From assembly GCA_038380435.1 (NCBI GenBank), contig JAWZYU010000034.1:18579404-18643403 (forward strand): a DNA stretch of 64,000 nucleotides. The letters run 5' to 3'. The position numbers and the translations under genes were made by a program. This stretch comes from Ryuthela nishihirai (Eukaryota; Arthropoda; Arachnida; Araneae; Heptathelidae). The notes under the pieces were generated by a model, which was not told the DNA's origin, did not search any database, and worked only from the letters and a program-made list of their open reading frames with translations. The number at the start of each line of letters is the position of its first letter. Positions within the stretch are counted from its first letter, which is position 1. Shown here piece after piece: positions 11,401 to 21,849 of the stretch.

Positions 11401-12980
11401 ATTTCAGTAGTAATTTCATCTACCCCTGGGGATTTATATAGTTAAGTTTAGAAACAGCTAAAATAACTTCAGATGGTGTTATAAGGCCAACATTAAAGCC
11501 ACCAATGCATCTATCATAATTACAAACAATAGCAATAGAACTAATCACATTGTTTAGAATATCACTGAAATGCTCAGCCCACCTAGCCATGACAGAATCC
11601 TCACCTTCTATAACCTTACCTTGTTTATCCTTCAATCCCTGTATACCTGTCCGTTTTCTACCACACAAAACATTAACTATCTGGTACAGCTCTCTGCTGT
11701 TGTGCTGTCTAACTGCTACCTCGGCTTTGTCAGCCAAACCATTAAGCCAAAGATTCTTATCAGCAACTAACTGATCTTTTACACGTTTATTAAGTTCTCT
11801 GTAATGCTTTCTATTAGGACTAGTAGGGTATTGATTAAGGACATTCCTGCAGTTCTTTCTTTCCGAAATAAGCTGAAGTGCCTTATCACTCAGATAATTC
11901 TGTCTATTCTGCTCCTTTTTTCCTAAAAGAGTACTGTTAGTGTCCAAAAAACCTGTTTAAAATGATCCCATTCTTCCTCAACTTCAGTAGTAAGCATACC
12001 ATGACTGTCATAATGACTAAGTAACCTATCATGGTAAGCTTTAGTTATAACTTGGTCTTTCAGAGCTTCAGTATAAAAGGTAATTTTTTAACCCTAGCAC
12101 AACACTTTTTAAGTGTAAGTTGCAAGACAGTTTTAACTAGGTAACGGTCAGATCCAATTTCAGCTCTCCTATATGACCTGGTATTCCTAACAGAACTAGC
12201 CCATTTGCTGTTAATTAATATATAATCAATCATATTCTTATGCAAGCCATTGGGTGAAACCCATGTGTACTTATGTATGTCGCAGTGTTTGTAATAAACG
12301 TTAGTTATTCTGAATCCATTGAGTTTACTTACCTGTAGGAGACGTTGCCCACGGCCATTGCAGCTACCAATACCAAAAAGGTCTATTACTCCTCCTCAAA
12401 GGTCAGAGTCCGTACCAACTTTGGCATTGAACTCACCAAGAACAAGGGTAATATCTACTTTCTTGACAGAACTCAAAATATTCTGAAGTTGTCCATAAAA
12501 CCTATCCTTCGCATCCTCATCGGCATCCTCAGTGGGGGCATAACAGCAGATAACATTCAAGTCTTTAACGTTTGTCTGAAATTTTGCTGTAAGAAACCTT
12601 TCATTAATGCACTCATATCCTAGAAGAGCATCACTAGCGTATCTCCTGAGAAGCAGACCCACCCCTTGGTGATGCTTATTGTCGTCCCTCCCTGAAAAGA
12701 GAAATTTAAGATTATTTTTAAGAATCTGACCTTTATCTGTCCATCTGGTCTCTTGCAAGCCGAGAATATCTAAATTATAATGGTGGAATTATTATGTGAG
12801 GACATCAAGAGAAAAAGGTCTGTGCAGAGTCCTCACATTCCAACTACCTATGAAGAGAAAATGGTTAGTTGGATGCCTAAACAAACTATGTTTAATGAGA
12901 GGGAATGCCGACAATATCAAACAGCCCCCTAATCGCAGACATGGGACAAAGACCCGTTACCCCACCACTGAAGGCTGAAG
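11401..12980 (-). pseudogene. RTE-B endonuclease and linker
   Basis: Minus strand. The endonuclease N-terminus (WNVRTLH region) lies near 12830. ETRWTDKGQILKNNL follows from about 12750, with CCYAPTEDADEDA (about 12540), LGEFNAKVGT (about 12420; GEFN instead of GDFN), MIDYILINSKWAS (about 12235) and the SDH-like GSDRYLV (about 12150; H to R). The linker LSDKALQLISERKNC spans 11420-11947. Several frames are used, so it is broken. The E and R substitutions fall at expected catalytic positions. TGG is intact at the codon that is TGA in copy A. Confidence 0.85.
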
Positions 12981-13272
12981 CCATCTACACTGGAAGACTT
13001 CCTCCAATGTAGAATTTGACGATGCCAGTAGAAGCAAAGAGTTCAGGTGCCTGCGGTGACCTCTGCTCAGGATTATCCACCAGCTGATAAATATATCCTG
13101 TGAATCTATTTACTTGGGACTGTCAGCCCACAAACAAACAGAAAACACAGCGGAAGATTATCCCTCCACTGAAGCCCACCAGTGCAACAAAATCATGATC
13201 CATAATCAAGCTCAGAGCCATATATCTGTCCAGTCCAGTGGGTTTGTATGGTCAGCACCAGGACCCTGTGTC

Positions 13273-14525
13273 TTAATAGAATTAAGAATCTGGTTGACAG
13301 TCAATTGCGTGATGAGCAATGTGGATTCAGAAGTGGTAGGGGATATATGGATCAGATATTTTTACTTAGATTCTTGAGAAATGTTTAGAGTTTCAGAAAC
13401 CTTTGGTTGCTAGCTTTATTGATTTCAAAAAGGCTTTGAATCTGTTGATAGTCATAATTTGTGGTTGATTGTGAAATCATATGGTATACCAGATAAGTTA
13501 GTCAACATAATGAAAGCTCTCTATAATAACAGTGAGTCGTGTGTCGGAGTTGGTAAGGCTTCTAGCAATTGGTTTAGCATTACTTCTGGTGTTCGACAAG
13601 GGTGCATTTTGTCTCCTTTTCTCTTTAGCTTGGTTATTGATTATGTTATGCGAAATTCGTTTCAAGGAAAAGATTTTGGCTTTAAATGGACTGGAAATAC
13701 GAAAATTTCTGGTTTAGATTATGCTGATGATTTAGCCCTTTTGGCAAATGATGTTGATGAGATGAACTCTTTCATTCGAGCTGTTGATTAAACTGGTAGT
13801 AGAGTAGGTTTGGTTATAAACAGAGAGAAATCTAAAGTGATGAAAATAGGTCAGGCAGGCTGTGATTCAGTTAATCTCAATGGTTGCAATTTTGAGCAGG
13901 TGTCACAGTTTAATCACCTTGGGAGCTGTGTAACAGATAATGGTGATATGCGGCATGAGATTAACAGACGAATAGGGATTGCTGCTGGGACTTTTAAGAA
14001 TCTAGGGAGAGTGTGGAGAAATATGCGCATACACCTGAAGACTAAAATTAGACTGTATAATAGTTTGGTTCTTTCTAGGGTTAGTTATGGTAGTGAAACT
14101 TGGACTTTTTGTAAACAAGATAACAGGAAGCTAGATGCTTTTGATTCCAGATGCTTACGCAGTATCTTGAGCATTAGGTAGTTCAACTTTGTAACTAATG
14201 ATGAGGTTAGGCAAAAGAGTTTGCAACCTCCTTTAAGCAGCATATTGTGCAGAGAGAGACTCCGTTGGTTTGGCCATGTTGCTCGTATGAATAATTATAG
14301 ATTGGCGAATAGGAATATATTGGCGAATAGGAATATCTCCCTATTTCTGAGGCCTTTAGGCACTCAGAAAGAGGGAGATATTCCTAGAATGCGGTGGGCA
14401 GACAATGTCAAACGTGACCTGTTAGAATTGGTGTGCAGTGGCCAGATGCAGTAGATGTAGCTCAGGACAGACTTGCTTGGAGAACTAAACTGCACGGTCT
14501 GGTTGGACCTCCGTTGTCCAGGGCT
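13273..14525 (+). pseudogene. RTE-C: reverse transcriptase and C-terminus (3' half of copy A/C)
   Basis: Continues the RT interrupted at 9953. FRSGRGYMDQIF-type sequence is followed by IDFKKAL, where a single-base loss near 13436 shifts the frame in motif A. Then come SGVRQGCILSPF (about 13585), LDYADDLALLAND (about 13715, catalytic YADD intact), TAA at 13789-13791 in VDETG-type sequence, VINREKSKVMKIG, and TAG at 14179-14181 replacing the TGG of RWF. The C-terminal RERLRWFGHVAR runs from about 14250. A local duplication (GCGAATAGGAATAT repeated at about 14305 and 14325) disturbs the conserved tail. Confidence 0.87.
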
Positions 14526-14528
14526 GCT

Positions 14529-14609
<81 letters not shown>

Positions 14610-14611
14610 GA
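14529..14611 (+). repeat. (TGA)n tail of RTE-A/C
   Basis: About 27 uninterrupted TGA/GAT triplets, then GAGAAAACATCT, which is the junction to the mariner host. Typical simple-repeat 3' end of an RTE LINE; its length and purity point to a fairly recent origin or replication slippage. Confidence 0.93.
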
Positions 14612-14770
14612 AAACATCTAAAGGAATGAGAAATCCTAGGAACCCATAGGCGGAAACGTCATGGGAAAGTTGTAGCAGAGGTACAAGATCTGAAAGCACA
14701 CAAGACAGTGATTAATGGGAAAACATTTATCGGACATAATTATTACAAATGGCGTACTAGATGGTACATT

Positions 14771-14971
14771 TCATACTGTTACATCTCGTAATGACCCATA
14801 ATCGCACAAATTTTGATGCGCACGCGCAAACAAAGAGTTGCCCGGTACATGTCTGTGTGGGAAGCTTTCTTGATTCATTCGTTGAGCGGCTCGTGCGTTG
14901 CCCTCAGCTATTCCATACACTAAGTGCATGTCTGCCAGCTCCTTGTTCGAATACCTTTGCATGCTCTTCAT
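14771..14971 (-). pseudogene. Mariner transposase N-terminal remnant (DUF4817-like)
   Basis: A 66-codon minus-strand frame contains YSNKELADMHLVYGIAEGN and LFARAHQNLCDYGS. These align with YTNTEFADMHITYGAADYN and MFARLHQRLCDTGS of the transposase at 62895. This helix-turn-helix-type domain binds TIRs in that mariner group. The catalytic DDE part is absent, so the element depends on others to move. It sits between the inner TIRs, reading away from the right end at 15149. Confidence 0.72.
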
Positions 14972-15151
14972 AAGCCGACTACCGCTCGAATGAGGAAATC
15001 CGAAATTTCCCCTCTAAGCGCACTGATGAACAGCGCCGCCTATTGACTTACGGTGGCGTTTCCGGTTATGGGTTCCTATGCCATTCTCATTCCTTTAGAT
15101 GTTATCTACCTCTCCTAAAAGTTTGTACCTATATTTTTGAGACACCCTGTA

Positions 15152-16148
15152 TATTATTGCATATACTAATTCATTTTACAAAGAATTACTGAAATAGTAA
15201 TATGATAATAAAATTTTAAATAAATCGCTGAAAAAAGCGAACAAACACAGCCTCTGCGATCAGGCCTTTAAGTTGCAATTATGAGAGATACATTTAGCCG
15301 ACTGATCTACACATTGCTGATGAAATGTTCTGTTAAAACATATTAGCATTCCCTTGTAGCTCATATATGCTCAACATCTTTTACATTTTCATGTCTAATG
15401 TTGTCCTTAAATCCTTCACAATAAATATCCTTCCTTGTCAAAATAAAAATTTTGCAACCCACTTCAAACACATCTATTGATTGCACTGGTAGAATCAGCT
15501 AATCACGTGTCACGAGCCATTAGAAAATGGGCCGAGTTCAGAGCTATTGTAATTTAGCATGCGCGCATTTGTGTCATCGCTTTACTAGACAATAAATAAC
15601 TGAGAAATAATAAAGACTGAGATTCGGGACCGTAGCGTTAACGTTAAAATTCCTTTTGACAGTACGAAAGCAGCAGACGTAGCCCTGATTCGCAAAGTAA
15701 ATGCTCTGATTGTCTATGTAACACAGCAAATGATGATTACAAAACGAATATAAAAGTAATGTTAAGTTGATTTTAGATATCAGAAATAACGAATACAGCA
15801 TTTGAAATTTCTTTATTATTCCTTGTGATTATTTTTTGAGGGACAGTGTCCCAAGTGGCCTAATGGAATGGTCAGAATGGTCGATGAGAATAATATGATG
15901 ACAGAATTAAATACCATCACAGCAGACGAGTTTCCCAAGTCTTTCGGAAGTTTACACGAGGGCTGTAATTAGCGTATTCGATTTCTCGGGGACAATTTTG
16001 GAGGAAACGATTAATAAAGATCTCTCCCTGTGCATCGTTTCTCTTATCTCATTTCAGTCTCTTGCTTTCATGCCGCAAGGTGCATCTCACTCACCTTGGC
16101 AACCACGACCAGAATCTCGTGACAAGAATAATGCACAAAGCGTTATTG
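15152..16148. other. Unassigned AT-rich DNA
   Basis: About 1 kb without a feature I can support. Open frames are short and resemble nothing I know. Confidence 0.4.
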
Positions 16149-16462
16149 GAAATAAGGAGCAGAACCTTTTAATTTTGATCCGATTGAGATCGTTTTTTTT
16201 TCTCGAAAATATTAGAAATAAAGAGCAGAACCTTTTAATTTTGATCCGATTGAGATCGCCTTTTTCAAAAATATTGGAAATAAAGAGCAGAACCTTTTAA
16301 TTTTGATCCGACTGAGATCGCCTTTTTCGAAAATATTGGAAATAAAGAGCAGAACCTTTTAATTTTGATCCGATTGAGATCGCCTTTTTCGAAAATATTG
16401 GAAATAAAGAGCAGAACCTTTTAATTTTGATCCGATTGAGATCGCCTTTTTTCGAAAATACA
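16149..16462. repeat. Minisatellite, five units of about 62 bp
   Basis: Units start at 16149, 16215, 16277, 16339 and 16401. Each reads GAAATAAAGAGCAGAACC, then TTTTAATTTTGATCCGAT, then TGAGATCGCCTTTTTCG, AAAATATTG. The first unit is slightly longer because of a T run. Near-identity between units suggests recent expansion. The 100-codon frame crossing it is a repeat artefact. Confidence 0.93.
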
Positions 16463-16503
16463 GAAAATAATGTCTTTAACGAGCAACTGATTTATCATCG
16501 ATA

Positions 16504-16549
16504 AGCATCCAACGCTGATGTGTCGCAGCATCCAACGCTGATGTGTCGC
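16504..16549. repeat. Perfect 23-bp direct duplication
   Basis: Two adjacent copies of a unit starting GCATCCAACGCTGATGTG and ending TCGCA. Nothing further can be said. Confidence 0.85.
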
Positions 16550-17440
16550 AGCAGTTGTTGGCCTCTGTTAAAGTAAGGGAATTTTGTTCATTCTGAGAGG
16601 GAAATCAAAATGTCCGGCGCGCAATTGCAAAAATAAAGTAATTAAAAGTTTTTTTTTTTCAGTGCTAGAAAAATTAATTTAACTTTTTTTTTGTTAAAAT
16701 GCTCTTTTAACTAATTTTGTGGAAATGACCATGATGATGGGCTGAATGAAATTTATATATATTTAATTATATATATTTTATTATATATGTTAATGGTGAT
16801 TTATGTAAAGTGAAGTGTAAAGTGAAAGGGGGGTGAAGATTCGGGAGTTGAAAGTTACTGAGTTTGCGAAACGAATCTAAATTAGATTTTAAAATTCTGA
16901 AATCTCAGAAAACAGTAAGAAAAGGAAAATGATCCAACTTTCTATGTACCTTTGTTATAATAAACACATGAAATGAATGTGAAATGTAGCGAAAGAGGTC
17001 TTGTTCCGTGTGATGCACAATTATCTTCCAATGTTTTTGTATGAAGTTTCTATTGCATCCATAGATGACACCAAATTCTAATCCATTCGTGTACACTTGT
17101 ATTACTCTACGAACATTACAAGACCAGAGGTAATTCTTACTGTGGTTAAAAAATTCTAAAAAAGTAATGTATATTGCAATGTAAACAGGATCTGAAAGGT
17201 TTAAACAAATTTGCGAATGCTTGAAAACATTCGATAGAGAAATAAAAATATAAATGTCATCGTATTTTTTGTGAAATTTTCCTAAATTAAAAATGAGATT
17301 TCTTCTTTGCATCTTCTTTACATGAGACAGTTCTTCTTTTCTCAGACTGACGAGGAAAAATATTAACGCTGAGTCATGACATCTAGTTGAATATTATTGA
17401 AGATACAGTTAGAGCTTCCGGAATTTTCGAATCACTGACT
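16550..17440. other. Unassigned AT-rich DNA with one 135-codon frame
   Basis: A minus-strand frame over 16905-17312 (135 codons) is the longest here. It is rich in I, F, Y and H as expected from AT-rich DNA, has no domain I recognise, and lacks visible gene context. I leave it unassigned. AT-only palindromic sequence occurs near 16755-16790. Confidence 0.35.
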
Positions 17441-17446
17441 GACTAC

Positions 17447-17647
17447 TTCTGCTACTAATAACCAAGTTATGCCACCAGTTAGTGAAATGTTTCAAGACGC
17501 AATTACATCGAAAACTATCGGATCCCCAGCGGCATATGCACACTGTGGTGCGCACAGGTGATTCTGTCCCCCAACCACCAAATAGGAACTTTCAGTTCCT
17601 GAAACATTTCACAAATTGGTGACATAACTTGGTACTATTAGCAGAAC
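17447..17647. mobile_element. Foldback/MITE-like element with about 50-bp inverted ends
   Basis: CTGCTACTAATAACCAAGTT at the left pairs with the reverse complement of the right end (CTGCTAATAGTACCAAGTT), followed by ATG-CACCA and GTGAAATGTTTCA in both. The intervening 100 bp carry no frame. The right end lies next to the broken 3' end of RTE copy D. No clear target duplication is visible, so the family is unknown. Confidence 0.65.
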
Positions 17648-17659
17648 TAGATTTATTTT

Positions 17660-19886
17660 ACCATAAAAGATATTCAAAATTTAAGTCATCCATGTGGTAA
17701 CCGAAACATTCCCAGCTCTAAGCATTTCCGTAGTAATTTCACCTACCCCCGGGAATTTATGTAGTTTAAGTTTAGAAATAGCCAACATTTCATAATTTAT
17801 GCATGTATAATCATTACAAAAAATGGGAGCAGAACTAACCACATTGTTCAGAACATCACTGAAATGTTCAACCCACCTATCCATGACAGAATACTCACCT
17901 TCTATAACCTTACCTTGTTTATCTTTCAATCCCTGTATATCTGTTCGTTTTCTACCACATAAAACAATAACTATGTGGTACAGCTCTCTGCTGTTGTGCT
18001 CTCTAACTGCTTCCTCGGCTTTGTCAGCCAAGCCATCAAGCCAAAGATTCTTATCAGTAGCAAACTGATCCTTTACACGTTTATTAAGCTCTCTGTAATC
18101 CTTTCTATTAGGACTAGTAGGATACTGATTAAGGACATTCCTGCAGTTCTTTTTTTCCAAAATAAGCTCAAGTGCCTTATCAACTCAAATAATTCTGTCT
18201 CCTCTGCTCCTTTTTCCTAAAAGAGTATTATTAGTTTCCAAAAGATCCTCTTTAAAACGGTCCCATTCTTACTCAACTTCAGAAGTAAACAAACCTTGAC
18301 TCTCATAAGAACTAAGTAACTTATCATGGTAAGCTTTAGCTATAGCTGAGTTTTTTAGAGATTCGGAAGTAAAATTGAATTTTTTAACCTTAGGACAAGA
18401 AACCTTTAACAAGGTAATGATCGATCAATTTCACTTCCCCTATATGCCTGTCCCATGGCTGAGTGGTTAGCTCGCTTGGCTACTGTTCTAAGGGACCTGG
18501 GTTCGAGCCCCGGGTAAGGCATCGATGTATGTGTCGTTTTTCTGCTGAGGGCCCGCCATCCTCACAGACCGTCTGCTATGGCATATAAACTGACGGCTCC
18601 TGTCAGACCTCAGTGGCAAACAGCTGCTTGAGGGGTATTGATTTTTTATTTATTATATGGCCTGGTATTCCTAACAGAACTAGCCCATTTGCTGTTAATT
18701 AATATATAATCAATCATATTCTTATGCAGCCCATCGGGTGAAACCCATGTGTACTTATGTATGTCGCGGTGTTTGTAATAAGTGTTAGTTATTTTCAAAC
18801 CATTAAGTTTACCTACCTGTAGGAGACGTTGCCCATTGCAGCTACCAATACCAAAAGGGCATATCATCCTCCCCAAAGATTAGGTCAGTACCAACTTTGG
18901 CATTGAAGTCACCTAGAACATTAGAAATATCTCCTTTCTTGACAGAACTCAAAATATCCTGAAGTTGTCCGTAAAACCTATCCTTCTCATCCTCATCGGC
19001 ATCCTCAGTGGGGGCATAACAGCAGATAACATTCAAATCTTTAATACTTGTGTGAAATTTTTCTGTTAGAGAGCTTTCATTAATGCACTCATATCCTAGA
19101 AGAGCATCACTAGCAAGTCTACTGAGAAGCAGACCCACGCCTTGTGATGCTTATTGTCGTCCCTCGCTAAAAGAGAAATTTAAGATTATTTGTAAGAATC
19201 TGACCTTTATCTGTCCATCTGGTCTCTGGAAAGCGGAGAATATCTAAATTATAATGGTGGAATTCTTGTGTGAGGACATCAAGAGGAAAAGCTCTGTGTA
19301 GGGTCCTCACATTCCAACTACCTATGGAGAGAAAATGGTTAGTGGGATGTTTAAAGAAACTATGTTTATTGAGAGAGGGAATGCCGACAATATCAAACAG
19401 CCCCCTAATCACAAGCATGGGACAAAGATCCGTTCCCCCACTATTAAAGGCTGAAATCATCTACACTGGAAGACTTCCTCCAATGTAGAATTTCACGATG
19501 CCCGTAGAAGTAGAGTACAGGTGCCTGCAATGACTTCTGCTCAGGATTATACACCAGCTAATAAAACATATTATATATATTCATTGGGGCTGTCAAAGCA
19601 CAAACAAACAAAAATGCAGCGGAAGATTTTCCTTCCACAGGAGCCCACCAGTGCAGCAAATTCAGGATTCATAATCAAGCTCAGAGCCATAATTCACTCC
19701 AGTCCAGTGGGTTTATATGGTGAGCACCAGGACCCTGTGTGGTTGACCACTCCTCAACAGGGTAGAAAAAAAAAGAAAGTAGCCAGAGTTGTCCAGATCA
19801 GTAGGCCAAACTAATATGGCAGCCCTCCACTTCCGTTCACTTCCACAAAAGAGTATCTTTTGAAAGGTACTAACGGGTTGTACCAC
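17660..19886 (-). mobile_element. RTE-type LINE copy D, 3'-truncated, with a SINE inside
   Basis: Minus-strand relative of copies A-C. From right to left: 5' region (matching 7780-8080 of copy A), endonuclease start WNVRTLH (about 19310), AFPLDVLTQEFHHYNLDIL, CCYAPTEDADEDE (about 19010), LGDFNAKVGTD (about 18905), MIDYILINSKWAS (about 18710), the SINE insertion at 18451-18653, then the linker NCRNVLNQYPTSPNRK. It stops at about 17660, where copy A continues with the RT. Frames are broken at several points. Losing the 3' end rather than the 5' end is opposite to normal LINE truncation, so a later deletion or rearrangement at the foldback element is likely. Confidence 0.87.
18451..18653 (+). 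mobile_element. SINE family 2 with tRNA-like head, inside RTE copy D
   Basis: Starts CCCATGGCTGAGTGGTTAGC, with a box A-like TGGCTGAGTGG and a box B-like GGTTCGAGCCC, as in tRNA genes of the Leu/Ser style. A body ending CTGCTTGAGGGGTATTGATT and an AT-rich tail follow. The flanks TATATGCCTG (18441-18450) and TATATGGCCTG (18654-18664) are the target duplication. The undisturbed RTE reads TATATGACCTGG, as seen in copy B near 12170. Confidence 0.88.
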
Positions 19887-20089
19887 TTCCATATTGTTAT
19901 AAAGATTTGTTAATGTTATTTGAAAATTTAGCTCTTAGTTAAATTGCAGTTTTACCATTTTGAAACTCAAATTGATTTACATTAATTATGCTAGGTTAAA
20001 TAAAACATTCTACTGAATGTTATAATCATTTTTTCCATTGCTTTTCAAAATATAGAAAGGATCATATTTGCCTACCTGTAATTACACTG

Positions 20090-21000
20090 AATTAGGGAGA
20101 GCAACTTAGTAATGTGTTGGACCCCCTTTGGTCCTGATAACGGCTGCCACACGACGACGCAAGGACTCCACAAGCTTGCGTAAATGTTCCACAGGTACGG
20201 ATGTTCCACAGGTACGGTACCCATGTATTCTCCACAGCTGTCCATAATTCTCTCAAGGTCGTCGCTGATGGGACACGGGCCCGAACCCTCTGCTCGATGG
20301 TATCCCAAAGATTTTCGATGCAATTTAAGTCTGGATTCCTATAGGTGGCCTATTCATTATTTCAAAGTCAGCAGAATCCTCCTGCAACCATGCAGTAGCC
20401 AACTTGGATCTGTGAGATGAACAGTTGTCTTGTTGGTAGACGCCATCTCCATGGTGATGCATGATGGCCATAAATGGGTGTAAATGGTCAGCCATGAGTT
20501 CTACGTACCGGGATGCATTAAGAGTCGTCGGTACACGTACCAAAGGCCCACAGACATTCAATTGAAGACACCCCAGGCCAACACTGAGCCGCCACCAACT
20601 TGTACTGTTTCGACGTGACATGGGGTTGGCTTCTAGGGTTGGCACCATACCCTCAGTCTCCCATCGGTATGATGAAGTTTAAATCGGGATTCATCACTCC
20701 AGACTATCCGTTGCCAATTTTAGATGGTCCAGTTTCGATGTTCGTTAGCCCAGGCAAGGCGTTGTGCCGTTAGAAGTGAGATAATGAAGTGAGACAATGA
20801 AAGCCGAGACAATGAAGTGAGCACGGAGTTGCACGGTCCGTGCACTGACTTTCAGGCTGGAACCTGTGTTCAGATGGGAGGTGATTTCAGATGTCTGGCC
20901 CCTATCTGTCCGTACGATACGGGTCAGACGGCGAAACCCACGATCATTCAATGCTGGTTGTCCTTTGCAGTTTTCAGATTCTTTTGGACTGGCATAAACT
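20090..21000 (-). pseudogene. Tc1-type transposase, degenerate
   Basis: Minus strand, N- to C-terminus running right to left. A DNA-binding region contains NDRGFRRLTRIVRTDRGQT and SARTVQLRAH (about 20790-20960). The catalytic core has VYQQDNCSSHRSK with the second Asp (about 20430), and a C-terminal part lies at 20072-20323. At least three frames are used and the third catalytic residue region is scrambled. The family makes cut-and-paste transposases acting on TA-flanked inverted repeats; I could not find the TIRs of this copy. Confidence 0.78.
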
Positions 21001-21445
21001 TGAAAAGAAAGAAGGGGGGGGGGTTCACTCTGATCGCTATTCCCCCCCCCCACCCCTTTCTATTTTTGCACATTTGGGCATGTGCATATATGTGTGCTCC
21101 TATCAAAGTAAAATAATTAACATGTATCAATATTTAGCAATTTAAATAGAAGACTAGTAATGTAAATAAGAGTCCGCAACCGTTTCTAAGGGCGCCGCAC
21201 ATTTTGTTTACCCTGGCAACATTTGGAAGGAATGGTGGCACGATGCCTCCAAGCGCCTGCCAACTCTTGGCAGGACGGAACAGCAATTAAATAAAGCATG
21301 GAAGGGAGAGACGATGGCACACGAGTGGGAATTAAAAAAACCACGACATATGGATAGAGTATTTCAAACTACAACACTGAAAATTAAAGAGTGCAGTGGT
21401 GGCCACTTTCGGTTTATATTTTTGACTGTTATATATCCATATGTT
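21001..21445. other. Unassigned DNA with homopolymer G and C runs
   Basis: Contains an 11-base G run near 21016 and a C run near 21042, then sequence without recognisable genes. Short frames crossing it overlap the Tc1 relic and are not supported. Confidence 0.4.
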
Positions 21446-21841
21446 GGGGCGGGGGTGGCTCAGTCGGTAGCGCGCCAGGCTCGTAATCTGTAGTTCCCAG
21501 GTTCGAGTCCCCAGCTGGGTCAGCGTTGAGATTTATCTCCGCAAAAATTCCCCCGCCCTGCCCACGGTCAGTAGGGGACACCGATGGGCTTGGAAAGGCC
21601 GCCGTCCGTCGGATGGGACGTTAAACCGTGGTCCCGTGTGCGGGAGAGCCATACCCTGTGCACGTTAAAGAACACGCTGGATGGCCTTGACGGGAGGCTA
21701 CCATCTGTATCCCAACAGCTGTTCCAGTGGGTCCCCTCTCCCAACCTTCTCTGAGCCCTCGGGGTCCATGTGACCTGGCCATTTAGCCCATGGTGTGCAA
21801 AAAAGTGCAGCTAAGAGATAAAACAACCCAAACAACCCAAC
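21446..21841 (+). mobile_element. SINE family 1, complete copy with tRNA-like head
   Basis: Head GGGGCGGGGGTGGCTCAGTC with box A-like TGGCTCAGTCGG and box B-like GGTTCGAGTCC. The body includes GGATGGGACGTTAAACCGTG, GCACGTTAAAGAACACGCTG and CATGTGACCTGGCCATTTAG, and the tail reads AAAACAACCCAAACAACCCAA. CCATATGT flanks both sides (21437-21444 and 21842-21849), the target duplication of a LINE-mobilised SINE. This is the cleanest reference copy of four in the window. Confidence 0.92.
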
Positions 21842-21849
21842 CCATATGT

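Larger units (their letters stand above)
9954..13268 (-). mobile_element. RTE-type LINE copy B, antisense insertion inside copy A/C
   Basis: A minus-strand RTE about 3.3 kb long, with its triplet tail at 9954-10004 and its 5' end at 13268. The 5' end corresponds to about position 7923 of copy A, so it lacks roughly 260 bp at the 5' end, as expected for incomplete target-primed reverse transcription. TGTC at 9950-9953 and again at 13269-13272 is a short target duplication. Excising B restores continuous sequence TTCCATGATTGTC to TTAATAGAATTAAG, which is what copy B itself carries at 11230-11260. Confidence 0.87.
7661..14612 (+). mobile_element. RTE-type LINE copy A/C, interrupted at 9953/13269
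   Basis: Two plus-strand halves, 7661-9953 and 13269-14612, fit together as one LINE of about 3.6 kb: 5' region, endonuclease, linker, reverse transcriptase, then a (TGA)n tail. The left half stops inside the RT lead-in (VPGKVLSMI) and the right half resumes at LNRIKNLVDSQLR-type sequence in the same order as the uninterrupted copy B. The duplicated AACATCT at 7654-7660 and 14613-14619 is the target duplication in the mariner host. A simple triplet tail and short TSD suit the RTE clade. Assignment to RTE is from the WNVRTL endonuclease start and the GRPRMRW C-terminus, not from a search. Confidence 0.88.
7608..15149 (-). mobile_element. Small mariner-type element, split by nested RTE LINEs
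   Basis: The left end CAGGGTGTCTCAAAAATATA and the right end, read in reverse complement, match over at least 53 bp. Each end abuts TA (7606-7607 and 15150-15151), the Tc1/mariner target duplication. The inner TIR resumes at 14620 (AAAGGAATGAGAAATCC) and pairs with about 15050-15097, so the original TIRs were about 97 bp. Removing the LINE insertion leaves an element of about 583 bp. A remnant of a DUF4817-like transposase N-terminus lies on the minus strand at 14771-14971, so this is an internally deleted, non-autonomous relative of the mariner at 62491. Confidence 0.85.

Noticed and set aside
16905..17312. 135-codon minus-strand frame
   Set aside because: No recognisable domain, composition of AT-rich noise, no neighbouring gene structure; a homology or RNA-seq search would be needed to revive it.
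21446..21530. A functional tRNA gene (also at 18451, 60383 and 61862)
   Set aside because: A- and B-box-like words are present, but the sequence continues into a shared body, has flanking duplications and does not fold as a full cloverleaf; these are SINE heads.
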